A stretch of 64,000 nucleotides of DNA from Phanerodontia chrysosporium (taxonomy: Eukaryota; Basidiomycota; Agaricomycetes; Polyporales; Phanerochaetaceae): assembly GCA_001910725.1 (NCBI GenBank), contig MJGA01000011.1:902364-966363 (forward strand), written 5' to 3'. The position numbers and the translations under genes are program-made. Shown in pieces: positions 24,074 to 35,731 of the stretch (within the stretch, counting starts at the first letter, position 1; each line of letters opens with the position of its first letter). Below the pieces are notes generated by a model. It worked only from the letters and a program-made list of their open reading frames with translations. It had not been told where the DNA came from and made no database searches.

Positions 24074-25412
24074 ATACCACCGTCTTGATTCGTCGTACGA
24101 GTTCCATATTCAACGTGCGCTCGTGCCAAAATGCCAGCGACTGTATCAGCCCATTTGTGCAGCGTCTCTCTGCCGTCACTTTCAGCTCATTCGGCGTGCA
24201 CGATGTGCATGCTGAATGAGCTGCATGTCACAGCAACAACTCAACTTGCTCGGTAAGGAATAGGGCGGCGGCCGCGGCCGCGAGCTCGTGTCTAGAGTAT
24301 AAAGTCCGCGGAGCTATGAGGACATAGGAGAGCAACGTCTTTAGGAGGTCGACGTCACCTTCCCAGTGACGTTCGCAGTCAGCCTCTGCCAGTCGAACAT
24401 TTCGGGGAATCCGAAGGCCCCTTGCGGCCCCTTATATGCGGCTCGCAGAGCGTGTGCGGATCGTTCTACATCTTGCTTCCTTACCACTGCCATCTACTCT
24501 GCTTCCTTTTATCTCGCCGCTGGCCAGGCCCACATCCCATGGAGCGAACCAAGAGATTTCTCGAACGCGCGTGCAGTGTCAAGACGGGGTCGAAGTTCAA
24601 GACCGATTGGCCGCCTTTTCCTTGGTGGATGATGGGGGATTACGGGGGGGGGGGTAACATGTTTCTGTTCACCGGCTGTCTTTGCGCGGTTCGCCTGTAA
24701 CACTGCTCGTCGACCACTCACCGTCACTCGAGCTGTCTCTCTAACAGGTACTCCAGCGAGCCGCGCCCGAGGCTGACAAGCCGATGACTGCCGGCTCCGT
24801 CGCAGCTAAGCCGTACCTTCCCGTCTTTCACCTATGCCCTTGCTCGTTGACGCCTGTGCCGCATTCGCAGGTATCCCCATCGGACTCTCGTCGTCGCTCG
24901 GCTCAACGGTCGCGGAGGAGGCACGCGTCGGAAAGCGGGGCTCGAGGCCTGATCAGCCCATGACGGCCCGCAGCTCTCGACTACGGGTAGGACCTTTGAG
25001 CGTTTTGTTGTTTTGCATTGGTGTGCTGCTCACGCTCTCTCTGTTGAATATCTGTCTGCTTTGCTTTTCTCTGTACGTCACCCCTGCTCTTGTTTTCCTT
25101 GATAGCTGACCTCTGTTCTGCAGCTTGCTGGCGGTTGGCAGGCACGTATCGCTTTAGGTTCGAGAGTTGGCGTGTATTAGACTTGGCTTCGGTCCCCTTT
25201 GTCAGCCTCATGCATGCACTCTCGCCAGACTGACGTTTGTAGAGCTGATCACGTACCAAGGACTTTGGGAGAACGGGTGCGTATAGTAGTTTGTTACTCA
25301 GGAATATCTGACTTAGGGCCACATCGGGCCAGGTAGTGGCGACTGTTCTTCGACGGGTCAGCCGCGCGGAATTGGAAAGGGAGGAGGCTGGCTGTCCAGC
25401 GTGAGGTGTGGC

Positions 25413-25445
25413 TGCAAGACGAGGCCTGGCCAGCCTCGTCTTGCA
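25413..25445. repeat. hairpin repeat, copy 1
   Basis: A perfect 13-bp inverted repeat (TGCAAGACGAGGC and its complement) surrounds a 7-base loop CTGGCCA. A near-identical copy lies at 25784-25818. Confidence 0.8.
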
Positions 25446-25783
25446 ATCATACCCATGTATGGCGGCGCGGGGGTGCGTCCTCCTTGGTGGGTGTATGTAC
25501 TAATCGACTGATCATCGAAATTTCCAGGGTATCGTCGTCGTCGTTGGTGGTGACCTATATGTGCAACTGATCCGTCATTGGTGGATTTTCTCACGACTTG
25601 ACCACAGGCTGGCACGACCTCGTTTGACTCGATCTACTGTAGAAACTGAGGTTCGTCTGGTTCGTCTCGATGTGCCTGTGGTGTGATAACTCACGCTGCA
25701 GATGCAGGGGCGATTGACCGTTGATGACTTATTTTATTTCTGAATGTTTCTCGTGCCTTTGTATGTTGTGGGCGGTGGTGTGA

Positions 25784-25818
25784 CTGCAAGACGAGGCCTG
25801 GCCAGCGTCGTCTTGCAG
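25784..25818. repeat. hairpin repeat, copy 2
   Basis: 14-bp arms (CTGCAAGACGAGGC) with one mismatch and the same loop CTGGCCA as copy 1. Both copies lie upstream of the ATG at 25952, at about 170 and 540 bp. Confidence 0.8.
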
Positions 25819-25951
25819 CCACATCGCAGTGGGAGGCGCCCGGATGGTGATCGAGCTTTGTGGCGCCAATACAAATACGCATGCGGGATCTGAGATCTTG
25901 CCAGCCGTTGGAGTGTGCGTTCTCACACTCGCTCTTTCTCGTCCTCCCGCC

Positions 25952-26037
25952 ATGTCTGCCCTCGCTCTCCCCTCCAAGCTCTCCCGCCCGCTGCCCTTCT
26001 TTCATCCCACACATGCCCTCTTCGTCCCCGCCGCCCA
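25952..26037 (+). pseudogene. 5' fragment of an interrupted membrane protein gene
   Basis: The ATG at 25952 opens MSALALPSKLSRPLPFFH and continues ALFVPAA until the inverted repeat at 26038 interrupts it. The frame resumes beyond the element at 35743 (APSEATHWSSRASRKNRY), where the downstream part has no start codon of its own. Two leftover bases before the element and a duplication of 2, 5 or 8 bp would keep the frame. The assignment rests on this complementarity and on family impression, not on an alignment. Confidence 0.6.
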
Positions 26038-26048
26038 GTGTCGGAAAA
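26038..26048. repeat. left terminal inverted repeat
   Basis: GTGTCGGAAAA; 10 of 11 bases match the inverted right end at 35732-35742. Subterminal TCATGAG and GAGCG motifs follow up to about 26300. Confidence 0.55.
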
Positions 26049-26329
26049 TTATTTCGTGAATCCTGAGGGGTCTTGAGCGGTCGCGAGTGTCTGAGCGCTG
26101 AGGGTGATCATGAGAGCAAGGAAATCTCTCATGATCAACTCGTGAGCGCCCCTTTGATAATCATGAGACGCTCGTGAGGAACGAGGAGCTGCTCGAGATA
26201 AGATGTTGAGCGAGCTACGTATCTCATGATAGCCCGTTAAGGCAGGATCACTCTTGAGCGATCAAAAGGGATCAAGAACGACCAGGGGCGCTCAGACCAA
26301 AGACAAAAGATAACACACGCCCATAGTCT

Positions 26330-26600
26330 TACCTTTGTTTCCTGACTTACTTACTTTCGTGTCCTTACTGACTTACCTCTGTTTCCTTACTTACTTACCC
26401 TCGTTTCCTTACTTACTCATGCCTGTTTTCTTACTCACTTTTCTTACTTACCTACCCACGTTCCTTACTTACTTACCCTTGTTTCCTTACTTACCTACCT
26501 TGTTTCCTTACTTAGTTACCCCCGTTTTCTTACTTGCTTACTGACTCTAGTTACTTATCTACTTATTCGCTTCACTTACTTACTTGTTGCTTCTATTGAC
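26330..26600. repeat. degenerate CTTAC simple repeat
   Basis: A pyrimidine-rich tract built from CTTACTTAC and TTTCCTTACTTAC units, inside the transposon near its left end. It is not a telomeric repeat. Confidence 0.8.
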
Positions 26601-26641
26601 CTCTTATCAAACTTTCTTACTCTACAATTACTCTAGGACAT

Positions 26642-26715
26642 GGACTCTATAGGATTCGAACATGCGACCTCGTGCGGTATAGAAATAAAAGACTCTACTC
26701 GCTGCGCCAGGCAGC
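26642..26715 (-). pseudogene. tRNA-like relic or SINE head
   Basis: Read on the minus strand, it starts GCTGCCTGGCGCAGCGAGTA, which resembles a tRNA acceptor start and A box. It contains GTTCGAATCC, a near-perfect B box. The 3' acceptor strand does not pair with the 5' end (no AGGCAGC) and the D stem is poor, so it is not a functional tRNA. The start resembles elongator tRNA-Met. Confidence 0.45.
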
Positions 26716-26910
26716 TTTAAATACTTTAAACTGCATATCTATATCACACATCTTTTGGGCTCTCAGGATCGCTCAAGAGCAATCATGACCATGCAGGGTA
26801 GGAGCTCTCTGAGAAGATCCTCGCACACAATTGAAAAGTCGCACATGGTCAGGGTGATAGATATCATGCGGGATGTATACTGCAACAAAGGAGAATCATT
26901 TCGAGGTAAT

Positions 26911-29108
26911 CTAACAGCCACTCGCATTGCGCGCACTACGACGGACTCCAACAGCGGAACCAGGCTTTGCGGCAGCTGCCTTCGAAGTCTTGGACACCTT
27001 GGCTGCCGTCGCCCCCTCTATGTCTGCTGCGTCCAGGGCTTCCTTCTGCGCCTTGGCTGCCGCCGCCGCCGCCTTCTGCGCCTTCGTCGCTGCCGCCTTC
27101 TGTGCCTTCGTCAGCGGCACTGCCGCCATGCTCGTAGCAGCATCCTCTGTTGGCCCCTCGGTGTCGGACATGGTCTGCGGCATGGCCGGTGCGGCGCGCT
27201 TCCTCGGGAGGACCTTGCGAGGTGCTGGAGCGGCAGGTTGAGGAGAGTTCTCCTGGAGCACAAGGCTCGCGAGGCCCTCGTCAACCATCTGTAACGCGTC
27301 TTCGGTACCGTTACCATTGCTGTCATGACCAGGGTCGTCGTCCGGTACCTCAGGGGCAACAATGCTTGAGGTAACCTGACGGCGGCTGGAGGCAAATGAG
27401 TGAACGCTTCGAGCCGACGAATTGGAAGGCTGTGTGAGCTCGCGCTCAGCAGAGTCGTGGGGAGCGGGCAGCTGGGATGGGAGTTCAGCAGCTGAGCGAG
27501 CTGTCCCCACGATGGGTGCCGTGGACGAGAGAGATTGGCCAGAGAGAGGCGCATGGGATGGGATCGTGGAAGTGGGAGCGACTGAGGCCGAGACGCGTCC
27601 AGAAATGGCTGGAGTGGACACCACCGGGGTCGTGGAAGTGGTCGCCTGTTGGGCGGCATTCATCCATTCTTGTTTCTCCCGCGCATATGCCTCAGCCGCT
27701 GCGCGGCGCGCTGCTCCTTGATCGAACTCCTCGGTTGCCGCTTCGACGCTCCTGCCATTGAATATGATTCCGTCGCACCATCGCCGGAGATTAACAATCT
27801 GAGGAAGGTCCCACATCTCCATGAGCGAAAACAAGGTCTCGTTGAAGTGAGCCTCAGGTGAGAAATCGTCAGGGTCCTTCAAGGTTTGCCCAAAACTGAG
27901 AGAAGCGGAGTACCGAAATCGTATCTATGTAGAGTTAAGCAGCTCTTCTGGAATGCTGACGAGAGAGAATAAACTTACCGTGACAAGCGTGAGCGCAATG
28001 ATCGCTGGAGAAATGGTGGTGATAGACTTGAGGTAGCCGCTCCCCTTGGCTCGCTTTGCGCCGTCACCTGAACGGCCGAAGAGCCAGTCCCGAATAATCT
28101 ATACAATATTGAGTAGTTGTCATGCCATAAAATCGAGTTTACTTACACATGGCAGCGCTGCGATGAAGCCGAAAGCGTTCTTGTCCCGCTTATCTCCGTT
28201 AGGATAATAGCAGGGAGGGAGGTCTTCATACTTGCCGCCCCGCAGATAAACTGCGTCAGGGTGCTTCTTGCGAGTTCCAGGCTCGAGCTTGAAAATGTGC
28301 GCATGCTCGGGGTATATATCGGAAGTGAATCTTTGACATGGGAGGTGTAGTAGTTGCGTGTATCCCGGAGAGTTTCAAGCCACTGTCGGTTTATTTGAGC
28401 TCAAGGCAGGGTTATAATAATGTTACGGACACTTACCACGACACCGACATACGAGACGCGACCCATGTATTCGAGGAGCCTGTGCTCAGGGCCGAGAACA
28501 GCAAACACCTCTGATGCATGCATCAGAAGCTTGGCTCGGTCGGAATAGAACTCACCAAATTCGCCCGCAGTGCGGTCCCAGTGGGCTCTGACGTCTAAGC
28601 GATTGAATCCGGTCGGGGCTGATAGAAACTGCTTCTTCTCGAAGACCCGCTCGTCGAGCCATGGGCGATAGAGGAAATGGGTGAGGTGCGCGCACTTCTC
28701 AATTTCTTCTTTGCAGTCGACGACCGCTGAAGGGGCTTCTGTGGAGGCCTTCAATGTTTTCCCCCGCCGAGCCTTCGGCAGTGTCTTCTTGAGCTTCTCC
28801 AGCTCCGCGTTTCTCTTCTTCAGCTCAAGCTCCAGATCACGAATGCGAAGCTGGAGCTTGCCAACATACTGCAGGAGGAAACGGTTAGTATTGTACTCGA
28901 GGAGCTGTCAAATTAGGTTACGCACTGATCTCCATTCAGGATCTGCCTTGGCAGAAGACGACGGAGGTACAAGCGGCTCAAACGGCGATGAGTCCGAGCC
29001 TGCACCGTCATTGGTTCTCTCCTCGTCCACTTCGGCAGCACCATCGTTGCACCTGGGGCTGTCGTCCAGGTTGTTCTCGTCGTCTGAGAGGCGGGAACAA
29101 GAGGGCAT
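26911..29108 (-). CDS. transposon-borne coiled-coil protein with basic tail
   Basis: ATG at 29108 (MPSCSRLSDDENNLDDSP). An acidic N-terminus leads to a coiled coil around LQLRIRDLELELKKRNAEL, then a conserved-looking block (HFLYRPWLDERVFEKKQF, LDVRAHWDRTAGEFGEFY, LEYMGRVSYVGVV). Further exons include WLETLRDTRNYYTSHV and IIRDWLFGRSGDGAKRA. The last exon has NETLFSLMEMWDLP followed by a long serine/proline region and a lysine/alanine-rich tail (KAQKAAATKAQK) ending VRRSARNASGC. One frame break lies near 28310. Similar accessory proteins accompany basidiomycete transposons, but I cannot name the family. The tail suggests DNA or chromatin binding. Confidence 0.6.
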
Positions 29109-29894
29109 GGCGTCGACGGAGTGATGTGCTTGCGAAGACAGAAGAGTAGTAAGGGTCAGAATACCGGCTTGAAGACAGCGAGCATATGCTCACCTTTGTA
29201 CGCTCAGGAGAGTCTAATCACCGCCGCTGCTCCTTCGGGCACTGTACAAATTGTGATCGTTAGTGGTGTGCGCAAGGCCGTGATTACGTTGAGTATACAG
29301 GGAGGAGATGAATTGAATGGTGCCGAGGGAAGGTGGACTGCGTGTTATGACGTCCTGAAATGTGCGGACTGTGCACGATTATTCTACAGCCAAGTCAGGT
29401 GTCCCGTAAGAGCTAATGTATCATTTTCAGTGAGGTTGCATTACGTACCTTGACACAAAGGAGGCTAGCTTGCGTCGGGGAGGAACACATGTCTGCATGA
29501 AGCAGGCAAACGGCCCCGTGCCACATCCCCAAGGAGCGCTATAACAACTTCTCGGTCATCGAGCACAACACCGGTATGAAATGGGGACATACTTTAGCGG
29601 CCATCCCGGGAGGAAATGGTACGGAGACGTGATGTGGCATGCACGCAGCAAGTTGATGCTAGGTGCCTCGAGGATCAGAAAGCTGCATGTACGTAACTGA
29701 CCGTGACGTACTACTCATGGGAGGTGAATGTTGTCCACCAATTCGTTGGGGACAGGACCGTTGAGACTCCAGGTTTAGCATGGTTGCAGCACGTTGGAGG
29801 CTGGCCAACCTTCGTGGACAGGCCCTCGCCGCAACAGGACGAGCCACATACAGCAGGGACGGGGCAGGTGCCGTGGGAGTCGGCCAGTTGCATG
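29109..29894. other. no gene recognised inside the element
   Basis: This is the interval between the start of the coiled-coil gene and the stop of the cyclin gene. Nothing specific is seen. Confidence 0.45.
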
Positions 29895-31247
29895 TCAGGT
29901 TCCGGATCGCGACCTCACTGCGGCAGCGTGCCAGGCGACTGCGCGGTGGACAGTGCCAGAGGTGTTGCTAGACGTAGACGGCCCCTTGCCGACCCACAGC
30001 CGCCACTCGAGAGCCTCGCCGAGCGCGCGTTCACAGTGTCCGATTTCCCGCGGCGGTAACCCAGCTAGCTTCGCCCAGGCCTTGTTCGAGTATGAGCAAT
30101 CTTGCATGAATTTTGACGCAAGGATCAAGCAGGCGAGGAAGGCCCGACGTGGGCAGAGAAGAGGAGAGGGCAGCGGCGAAAGAGGAGGAAGAGGACCCGA
30201 CGGCGTTTTCGACGAGGCGTGGTGCACCGGAGGCAGAACGGCAAGGTCGTCTTTGGCACCGATAAGCTCGGTGGGCGGCGCGGTAAGAGGCTCCTGCGGG
30301 CAGATGTCCACAAGCGTCGTCGTCGATGTACCGGACGTGACGGCCGTGTCGGTCTCGCAAGCGCGAGACGCTTCCGAACCTGCATCGCCCTGATCCAAGG
30401 CAGATGCGAGAATGATCCGCTCAGATATGTCTTCCTCCGCGAAGGCTTCGGGATGAGACTGCTTGAGCCGTTCCTGTTGAAGAAGTCCCGGAACTTTCGA
30501 ACGAATGGCCTCCAGGTAGCATAACGCCGTCTGCAGGACACCCATCGATGTGCGCGACCGGCGGAGCACCTCATGCACGAATCCTCGGATAGGCATGAGG
30601 TGGTCAGTCCGGACGCAGCCACTTGGAGAGGAAGTCTGGTGGGGGATCGAAGGCAAACAAAAGGGTGACGCTTGAAACGACGGCGATATGGGCGATGGAA
30701 GCTGGGAGTTTTGCAGGGGGAGATGCATGAGGGGGATCTCGCTGGGGCTGGAGGTCTTCTCGCACGCAAACGCGGTAGTACCATTGTCTCGAGGACAGGC
30801 CTGGAATGCCTGGGGGATGTCCTCGGGGTGCCAGGTCTCGCACAGAGGCTTCGCAGCCTGATCTATTGCACATCACAATCAACATGAGCGCTGCTCAAAA
30901 ATCCCGACAGTATGCGTGGCTGGGCATATTTATCAGTGGCGCGAGAACTCACCGACAAGTAGAGTGAAATGCTTGTTCTTCTGTGCATCTGGCCTGCACC
31001 TGTATGGATTGGGCGAGAGGCGCTTGGTTGCGAGTTTGGTCGATGTGCAGACGGGACCGACGGGGGATGCGAGGGATGCAGACAAGACAGAGGTAGGGAC
31101 ACGTGAGTAAGACTGAGGAAAGTAGTGTGAAGTCGAGCAGTTGGGATGAAGAGCAGTGTAAGGTTGCCAGCGAGATCTGGCGTGCAACGCCGACATGCGA
31201 GCAAATAGACTTGGCATTGACGGTGATGATGATGGTAGTATAGACAT
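29895..31247 (-). CDS. Pcl/Pho85-type cyclin inside the transposon
   Basis: A cyclin of the kind that activates Pho85-type kinases. Two exons, 31247-30953 and 30862-29895, with a 90-nt GT-AG intron, give 420 residues without a stop. The cyclin core appears in two parts: VHEVLRRSRTSMGVLQTA with LCYLEAIRSKVPGLL, then after a disordered insert of about 90 residues FLACLILASKFMQDCSYS, NKAWAKLAGLP and ERALGEALEWRLWVGK. Long serine/proline-rich flanks are typical of fungal Pcl proteins. It lies between the transposase and the accessory gene, all in one direction. Whether it is captured cargo or a host gene flanked by two elements needs the end structure confirmed. Confidence 0.82.
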
Positions 31248-31611
31248 ATTAGATGGGGCTAGAGTTCGAGACGAAGAAGACGCGAGACGTTACATGAAGA
31301 CGGGGAACGACGGGTGCAGGCATCCTGTGATTTTCAGGGGGGCGTAAGGACGTCCTACCGCCTCCGAATGCGATTACAGAATGTTACAGGCACATGGATT
31401 GCCTGACAGCAAGTAGAGGTGAGGTGGATGTTCATGATCATGGTTGAACGTTCAGCGGGAACGTTGAGATCTGATTCAGATCGCAACGGCATGGTGGCGC
31501 ATCACGCTCAAATTGGTGACGCGCACAGAAGATAGACTGCCTCGGGAGGCGTACTCACTCTTGTGCTAAGCAGTATATTGCAGACATATCCACAGTGCAT
31601 AGCGTAGTGTA

Positions 31612-34600
31612 CTAGAAGTCTTCCGGATGCATGCGACGTATTCGAAGGAACATGTCTCCATCTACTGTGTCTACGACGACATACTCGTTTGCGTTCTTCG
31701 AGTCTTGCACAAGGAGAGCACCACGCTCAACGGAACGAAGCGGGATGAATCGTGACTGTGAGCGTTCGCGTTGCCTGACACGGTGAAACTTGAAGTCGAT
31801 ATCGACCCTGCGGCGTCGTCCACTTATGCCGACGTCATACGGTTGTACAAGTGCCATCGGGAGTCGGTGTCCATCTGTCGAGCATATAAACATGCAGATG
31901 AGACGTGCGAAGCTGTAAGTGTCTTCGCCATCGCGGAATATGATGCTGTCGTGTCGTTCGTGCCCGTGAAAGCCGGGATTGCACCGCAGGAGGTCTTCAG
32001 TCACCTCCCAGGTCACGGAGGACTCGTACTCGACTTCGAGGAGTCTACAGACGATAATCTGGAGTGGCAAGCAAAGATAAGAAGCAGAAAATTTTGTGTA
32101 AAGTGGAATCAACCTACGGTGTCATTGGCGGTGAGCTGAGTGGTGTATTTGTAGTCGGCAGGCTCATCCTGCCACTCGGATTGCTTACGGTTCGCCGGCT
32201 GGTTCAAGAAGACTTGCAGGAACTGGTTGAGCTTGATCCTGAAGCGTTTGAACGCGGCGTCGCCCTGATTCTCGTACTCGAGAGTGGCGAAAGTAACTGG
32301 TCGAGATGGGGCCCCGAGGTATACTTGCTCCCAACGGTTCAGGCCCTTTCCTTTAGGCTGCTTCCTTCCTTCCGCAACCTCTTTCTCCGACTTCTCTTGC
32401 TCCAGAGCCTCCTGTTCCTGCTTTACCATCTTCTCCCAGTCCTCAATACTCTCGGAGATCGCGTTCGCGACAAAAAACCTATGATCCCACTTCGCAAGCT
32501 GCGATGAGGCCCGATAAGTAGCGTGGTAGCATGAGCAGAGGTATCAACGACCTACCTGCTCCATGACATTCTTGAAATTCGTGCGATTGAGGTAGTTCTT
32601 GCGCATAGGTCCGTGGAACTTCTCTGATTGCTTAGTAGTCATGCTGAGCAGCGTGCCCTTGAGCTTGACATCACGGCTTATGTGTGTCTGGAGGTGCATT
32701 TTGACGAAGTTCCAGTCCTTCGGTTTGATGTCCGCTTCGCCGTATTGTTCGTATTCCTAAGGATGTCAGTATCCTTGCCGCTATAACTAGAGCTACGGTA
32801 CGCACCTCCAGGATATCGGCAAACTGCAGGATAGCATCTTCCAAGGCTTGAAGAGTTTCTTCAGTCTGCACTTCGAAGCTCCCGAGGGTCTTGCAGATCG
32901 TGTATTGTCGGATAAGGCGCATTAAGGTATGCTCTCGAGGGCAGTCGGACTTTGGAAAGACATTATAGCACGCGTGCACGAGAATCTGGTCCACATGTCA
33001 GATAGTGTACTTCGGATGTGCGTTTGCACTTACTTTCGCCAGGTCGTCGTGCTTTGACCCGTCGGTAAAATTAATTTTAGTGAAGCCCTGCTTGAAGTGG
33101 TGCAGATTGCGCCAGCGCGGCACATTCTTCACGCTTGAGGCCAAGATAGTCAGGCGGCGGCATCAAGCTCAATATTACACAGGATAGCTTACCATTCGTC
33201 TAGGAGCACATTAAATTCCCGACCGTCTGCGGTGTATTCCTCAAGGCGCTTCTTGAGCTCATTCTTGCAGTGATACCCGAAGACACCGTTCCCGAAATAA
33301 TGTAGCTCGTCGAAGGAGCTGGCCTTGAAGTAGTCTGTGTGCGGCCAGATCCACATGACGTTCTGGTAGCTTGTCTGAGATTACTTGCACAATATTGGTA
33401 ATAGCTCTCTGGCTTACCTTGAGTGGTCGGAGACCGAGCTTCGCACCCTCCTCGTCTCGCTCGGCTGCAAGTCTGTGGTTGAGTATGTTCTTCGCCTCGT
33501 CCATGTTTCGCTCGGGGTGTGCCTGGTGCAGGTGTTTGAGCTCGTCTTTCGGCACCGAGCAGACTGGACACGGATGCAGACAATTGTTGCCGCGGATAAG
33601 GCACATACATGCTCTTGATCGTAGCTGTTAGCACCGATTTCACGGTTAGAATATCGACTTACTGCTCCTCGTAGTCGCCGGCAAATATATTCATGAATGT
33701 GTAGAAGCAGCGCTCGATGGTGTCACCGCACCGGACAGTCATACCGCAGTCCAGATTCTCTTCTGGAATCAGCGGCTTGATGATCTTCTCCATGGCCGCA
33801 TGCCAGACCTTCCTCTTGTGATTGGCCCAGGAAGTCGTCCCCGCGTACTGAGCTGGGTCGCCGACCTGAATAAGCAGTTAGCTTAAAGCGACTGGGCGCG
33901 GGACTGAATCACATACGTCAGGGAGAAACCCGACAATATGCCCACCACCGATACCTGTTCCGTGCCGGATATCCGCCTCCAAGTTCGTAATTCGCATAAC
34001 GACTGGGTAGCCTTTCTGCGTGCCGAACGATGATAACTTGTTTTTGTCGGCATACAGATATATTCCAAGAGGGGTCCCGCCCTCGGGAATTTGAGACTGG
34101 AAAGGTTTTAAGCCGTTCACAATCCCGTCTGACACTCATCACTGACCTGTACGTCCCACATGTACTCTCCAGTGACCGGCTCCGCCTCCCAGAACTGTAC
34201 CCACTCGGTCCCATTCCACTTGTGCATACGTCGAGCGTCCCACTGAAAGTGCGGCGCGAGTTTCGGGTCTTCGAGCATCGTTTTAACGAGATGTTCTGTG
34301 TCTCGGGCGAACACTTCATACTCCATATCTTCGCCTTTGTGACCGACAGTAAATGTATGCTTTTTGAACTGCGTGCTCCGTTACAACGACTAAAGTACAG
34401 GTGGACTTTCATAAACTGCGCACCCCGGGATAGCCATCGCACGCAACGCGCCAAGCGTCCTCTACATCCTGGAACGTCTTGAAGGAGAACTCGGAGCGGC
34501 GCTGCGCGATACGTTGCATGATGTCCAACACCGTGGTGATCTGCTTCGGCTTCATTCCACCCTTGAGAACGGCATGAGCGAACTCGAAGTCGTCTCGACA

Positions 34601-35367
34601 CGAGAACGGTTTCCAAGGCTCGTAATCCTCAATTTCGACGACAGGGCGTTCGCGAGCGTAGTCTTGGAAGCGATAAGACTTAGTGTCCCGCCCACTGTTG
34701 GGGTGATACTCGACCTTGATGTCGTTTATTTTTCGCGGTTCGCCTTCTGGTACAGGTTTCGGTCCCGCACGCCGTTGACCGGCGGCAGAAGGGGTACTTG
34801 TCCGTGAGGTAGAGTTCGGCCGGTGCTCCTCGGATAGAGGTGCTGGAGCTTGAGCTGGAGTTCACACTTGTCAGATAGTGATGTAGTTGAACGCGGATAG
34901 CAACGTACTGCGTGGGCTGCTTGGATCCAAGGGCATCTCTGAGTCACCGGCTAACGGCGGTGAGGGGAATCGTCCACCAGATTCTCTCTGAGAGATACCA
35001 GTGGAGGAACCTGAGCAGTCGCGTGAGCTTCATACCGCGCGGGACAGTTAAATGAAACTGACCTTCAGCAAACATAGCTGCACCGGGCAGCCCCATGCCC
35101 GCAGTTTCGTCCACGGAGCGTCGAGTGCGTGCTTCAATCCTTTAGCTAGCACCAGTAAGTGTGAACGAATCACATACCTCTCTTTGCCTTCCGCCCTTCG
35201 CGTTCCAGTTCGATTTCCCGCATAGCTTCTTCATCCTGTCTCTTGCGCTCCGCCTTAGTGTTACAAGCCTTGACGTGTTGGGAGAACCCCCTAGTCGAGG
35301 GGAAGAACTTCCCGCATAACACGCAGGTGGCGGCCTTCGAGTTCTTGTGATGTCCTCTGCCAGCCAT
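31612..35367 (-). CDS. Plavaka-type transposase
   Basis: Multi-exon transposase of the Plavaka group, CACTA-like elements widespread in Agaricomycetes. The N-terminus carries a C2H2-like zinc finger (CVLCGKFFPSTRGFSQHVKAC). Downstream are EYHPNSGRDT, then DDFEFAHAVLKGGMKPKQI, GEYMWDVQ, the core signature LYADKNKLSSFGTQKGYP, and TGIGGGHIVGFLPD. Then come a Cys-rich segment (CLHPCPVCSVPKDEL), SFDELHYFGNGVFGYHC, and the C-terminal block LLRCNPGFHGHERHD with FARLICMF and ALVQPYD. It ends RMHPEDF at 31612. I did not verify every splice junction, so intactness is open. It should cut and paste elements with the matching ends. Confidence 0.82.
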
Positions 35368-35731
35368 TGAGAAGGTGGAGGGGTGCTACGCCTGCGGCAT
35401 ATCAGCTATGAGCCGCGAGCTTGAACGGAATCTGCTTACGCTACAATATTATATAGCACCGAACAGGGATGTATAGATACAAGAGGAATGGTAGGAGGGG
35501 GAAATGATGCGCAGGATACAGCAGCTCAACGTTGAACGTTCCACGGCAAGTGATACAATGCGGGTTGTGCGCGGAGTGTCGCTCCTAATTAAGCAAGATA
35601 CTGATCATCATTATCTTGATCAATCTTGAGTGAGCGCTGAGCAGCCAGTCCGCTCGTGAGAGCATTGTGAGCGCTTCCTGAGCACATCTCGAGCGTATCT
35701 CGAGCGGCGTCTCTCATGAGCGTTCTCAGAT

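Larger units (their letters stand above)
24074..25951. other. long stretch without a recognised gene
   Basis: It contains a GC-rich palindromic patch (GCGGCCGCGGCCGC near 24270), a run of G near 24644-24654, short open frames without family similarity, and a pair of near-identical hairpin sequences at 25412 and 25784. The right end is the probable promoter of the interrupted membrane protein gene. Confidence 0.45.

Noticed and set aside
24644..24654. run of G near 24644-24654 as a structural signal
   Set aside because: A single G run can form no intramolecular quadruplex alone, and its exact length is doubtful given signs of homopolymer errors.
26330..26600. CTTAC repeats as a telomere or CRISPR-like array
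   Set aside because: Units are irregular, there are no spacers, and the motif is not the fungal telomere repeat TTAGGG.
31443..35540. GTTGAACGTTC at 31443 and 35530, each upstream of an element gene
   Set aside because: Suggestive positions (196 and 163 nt upstream of the cyclin and transposase starts), but several shared 11-mers are expected by chance in a 10-kb interval.
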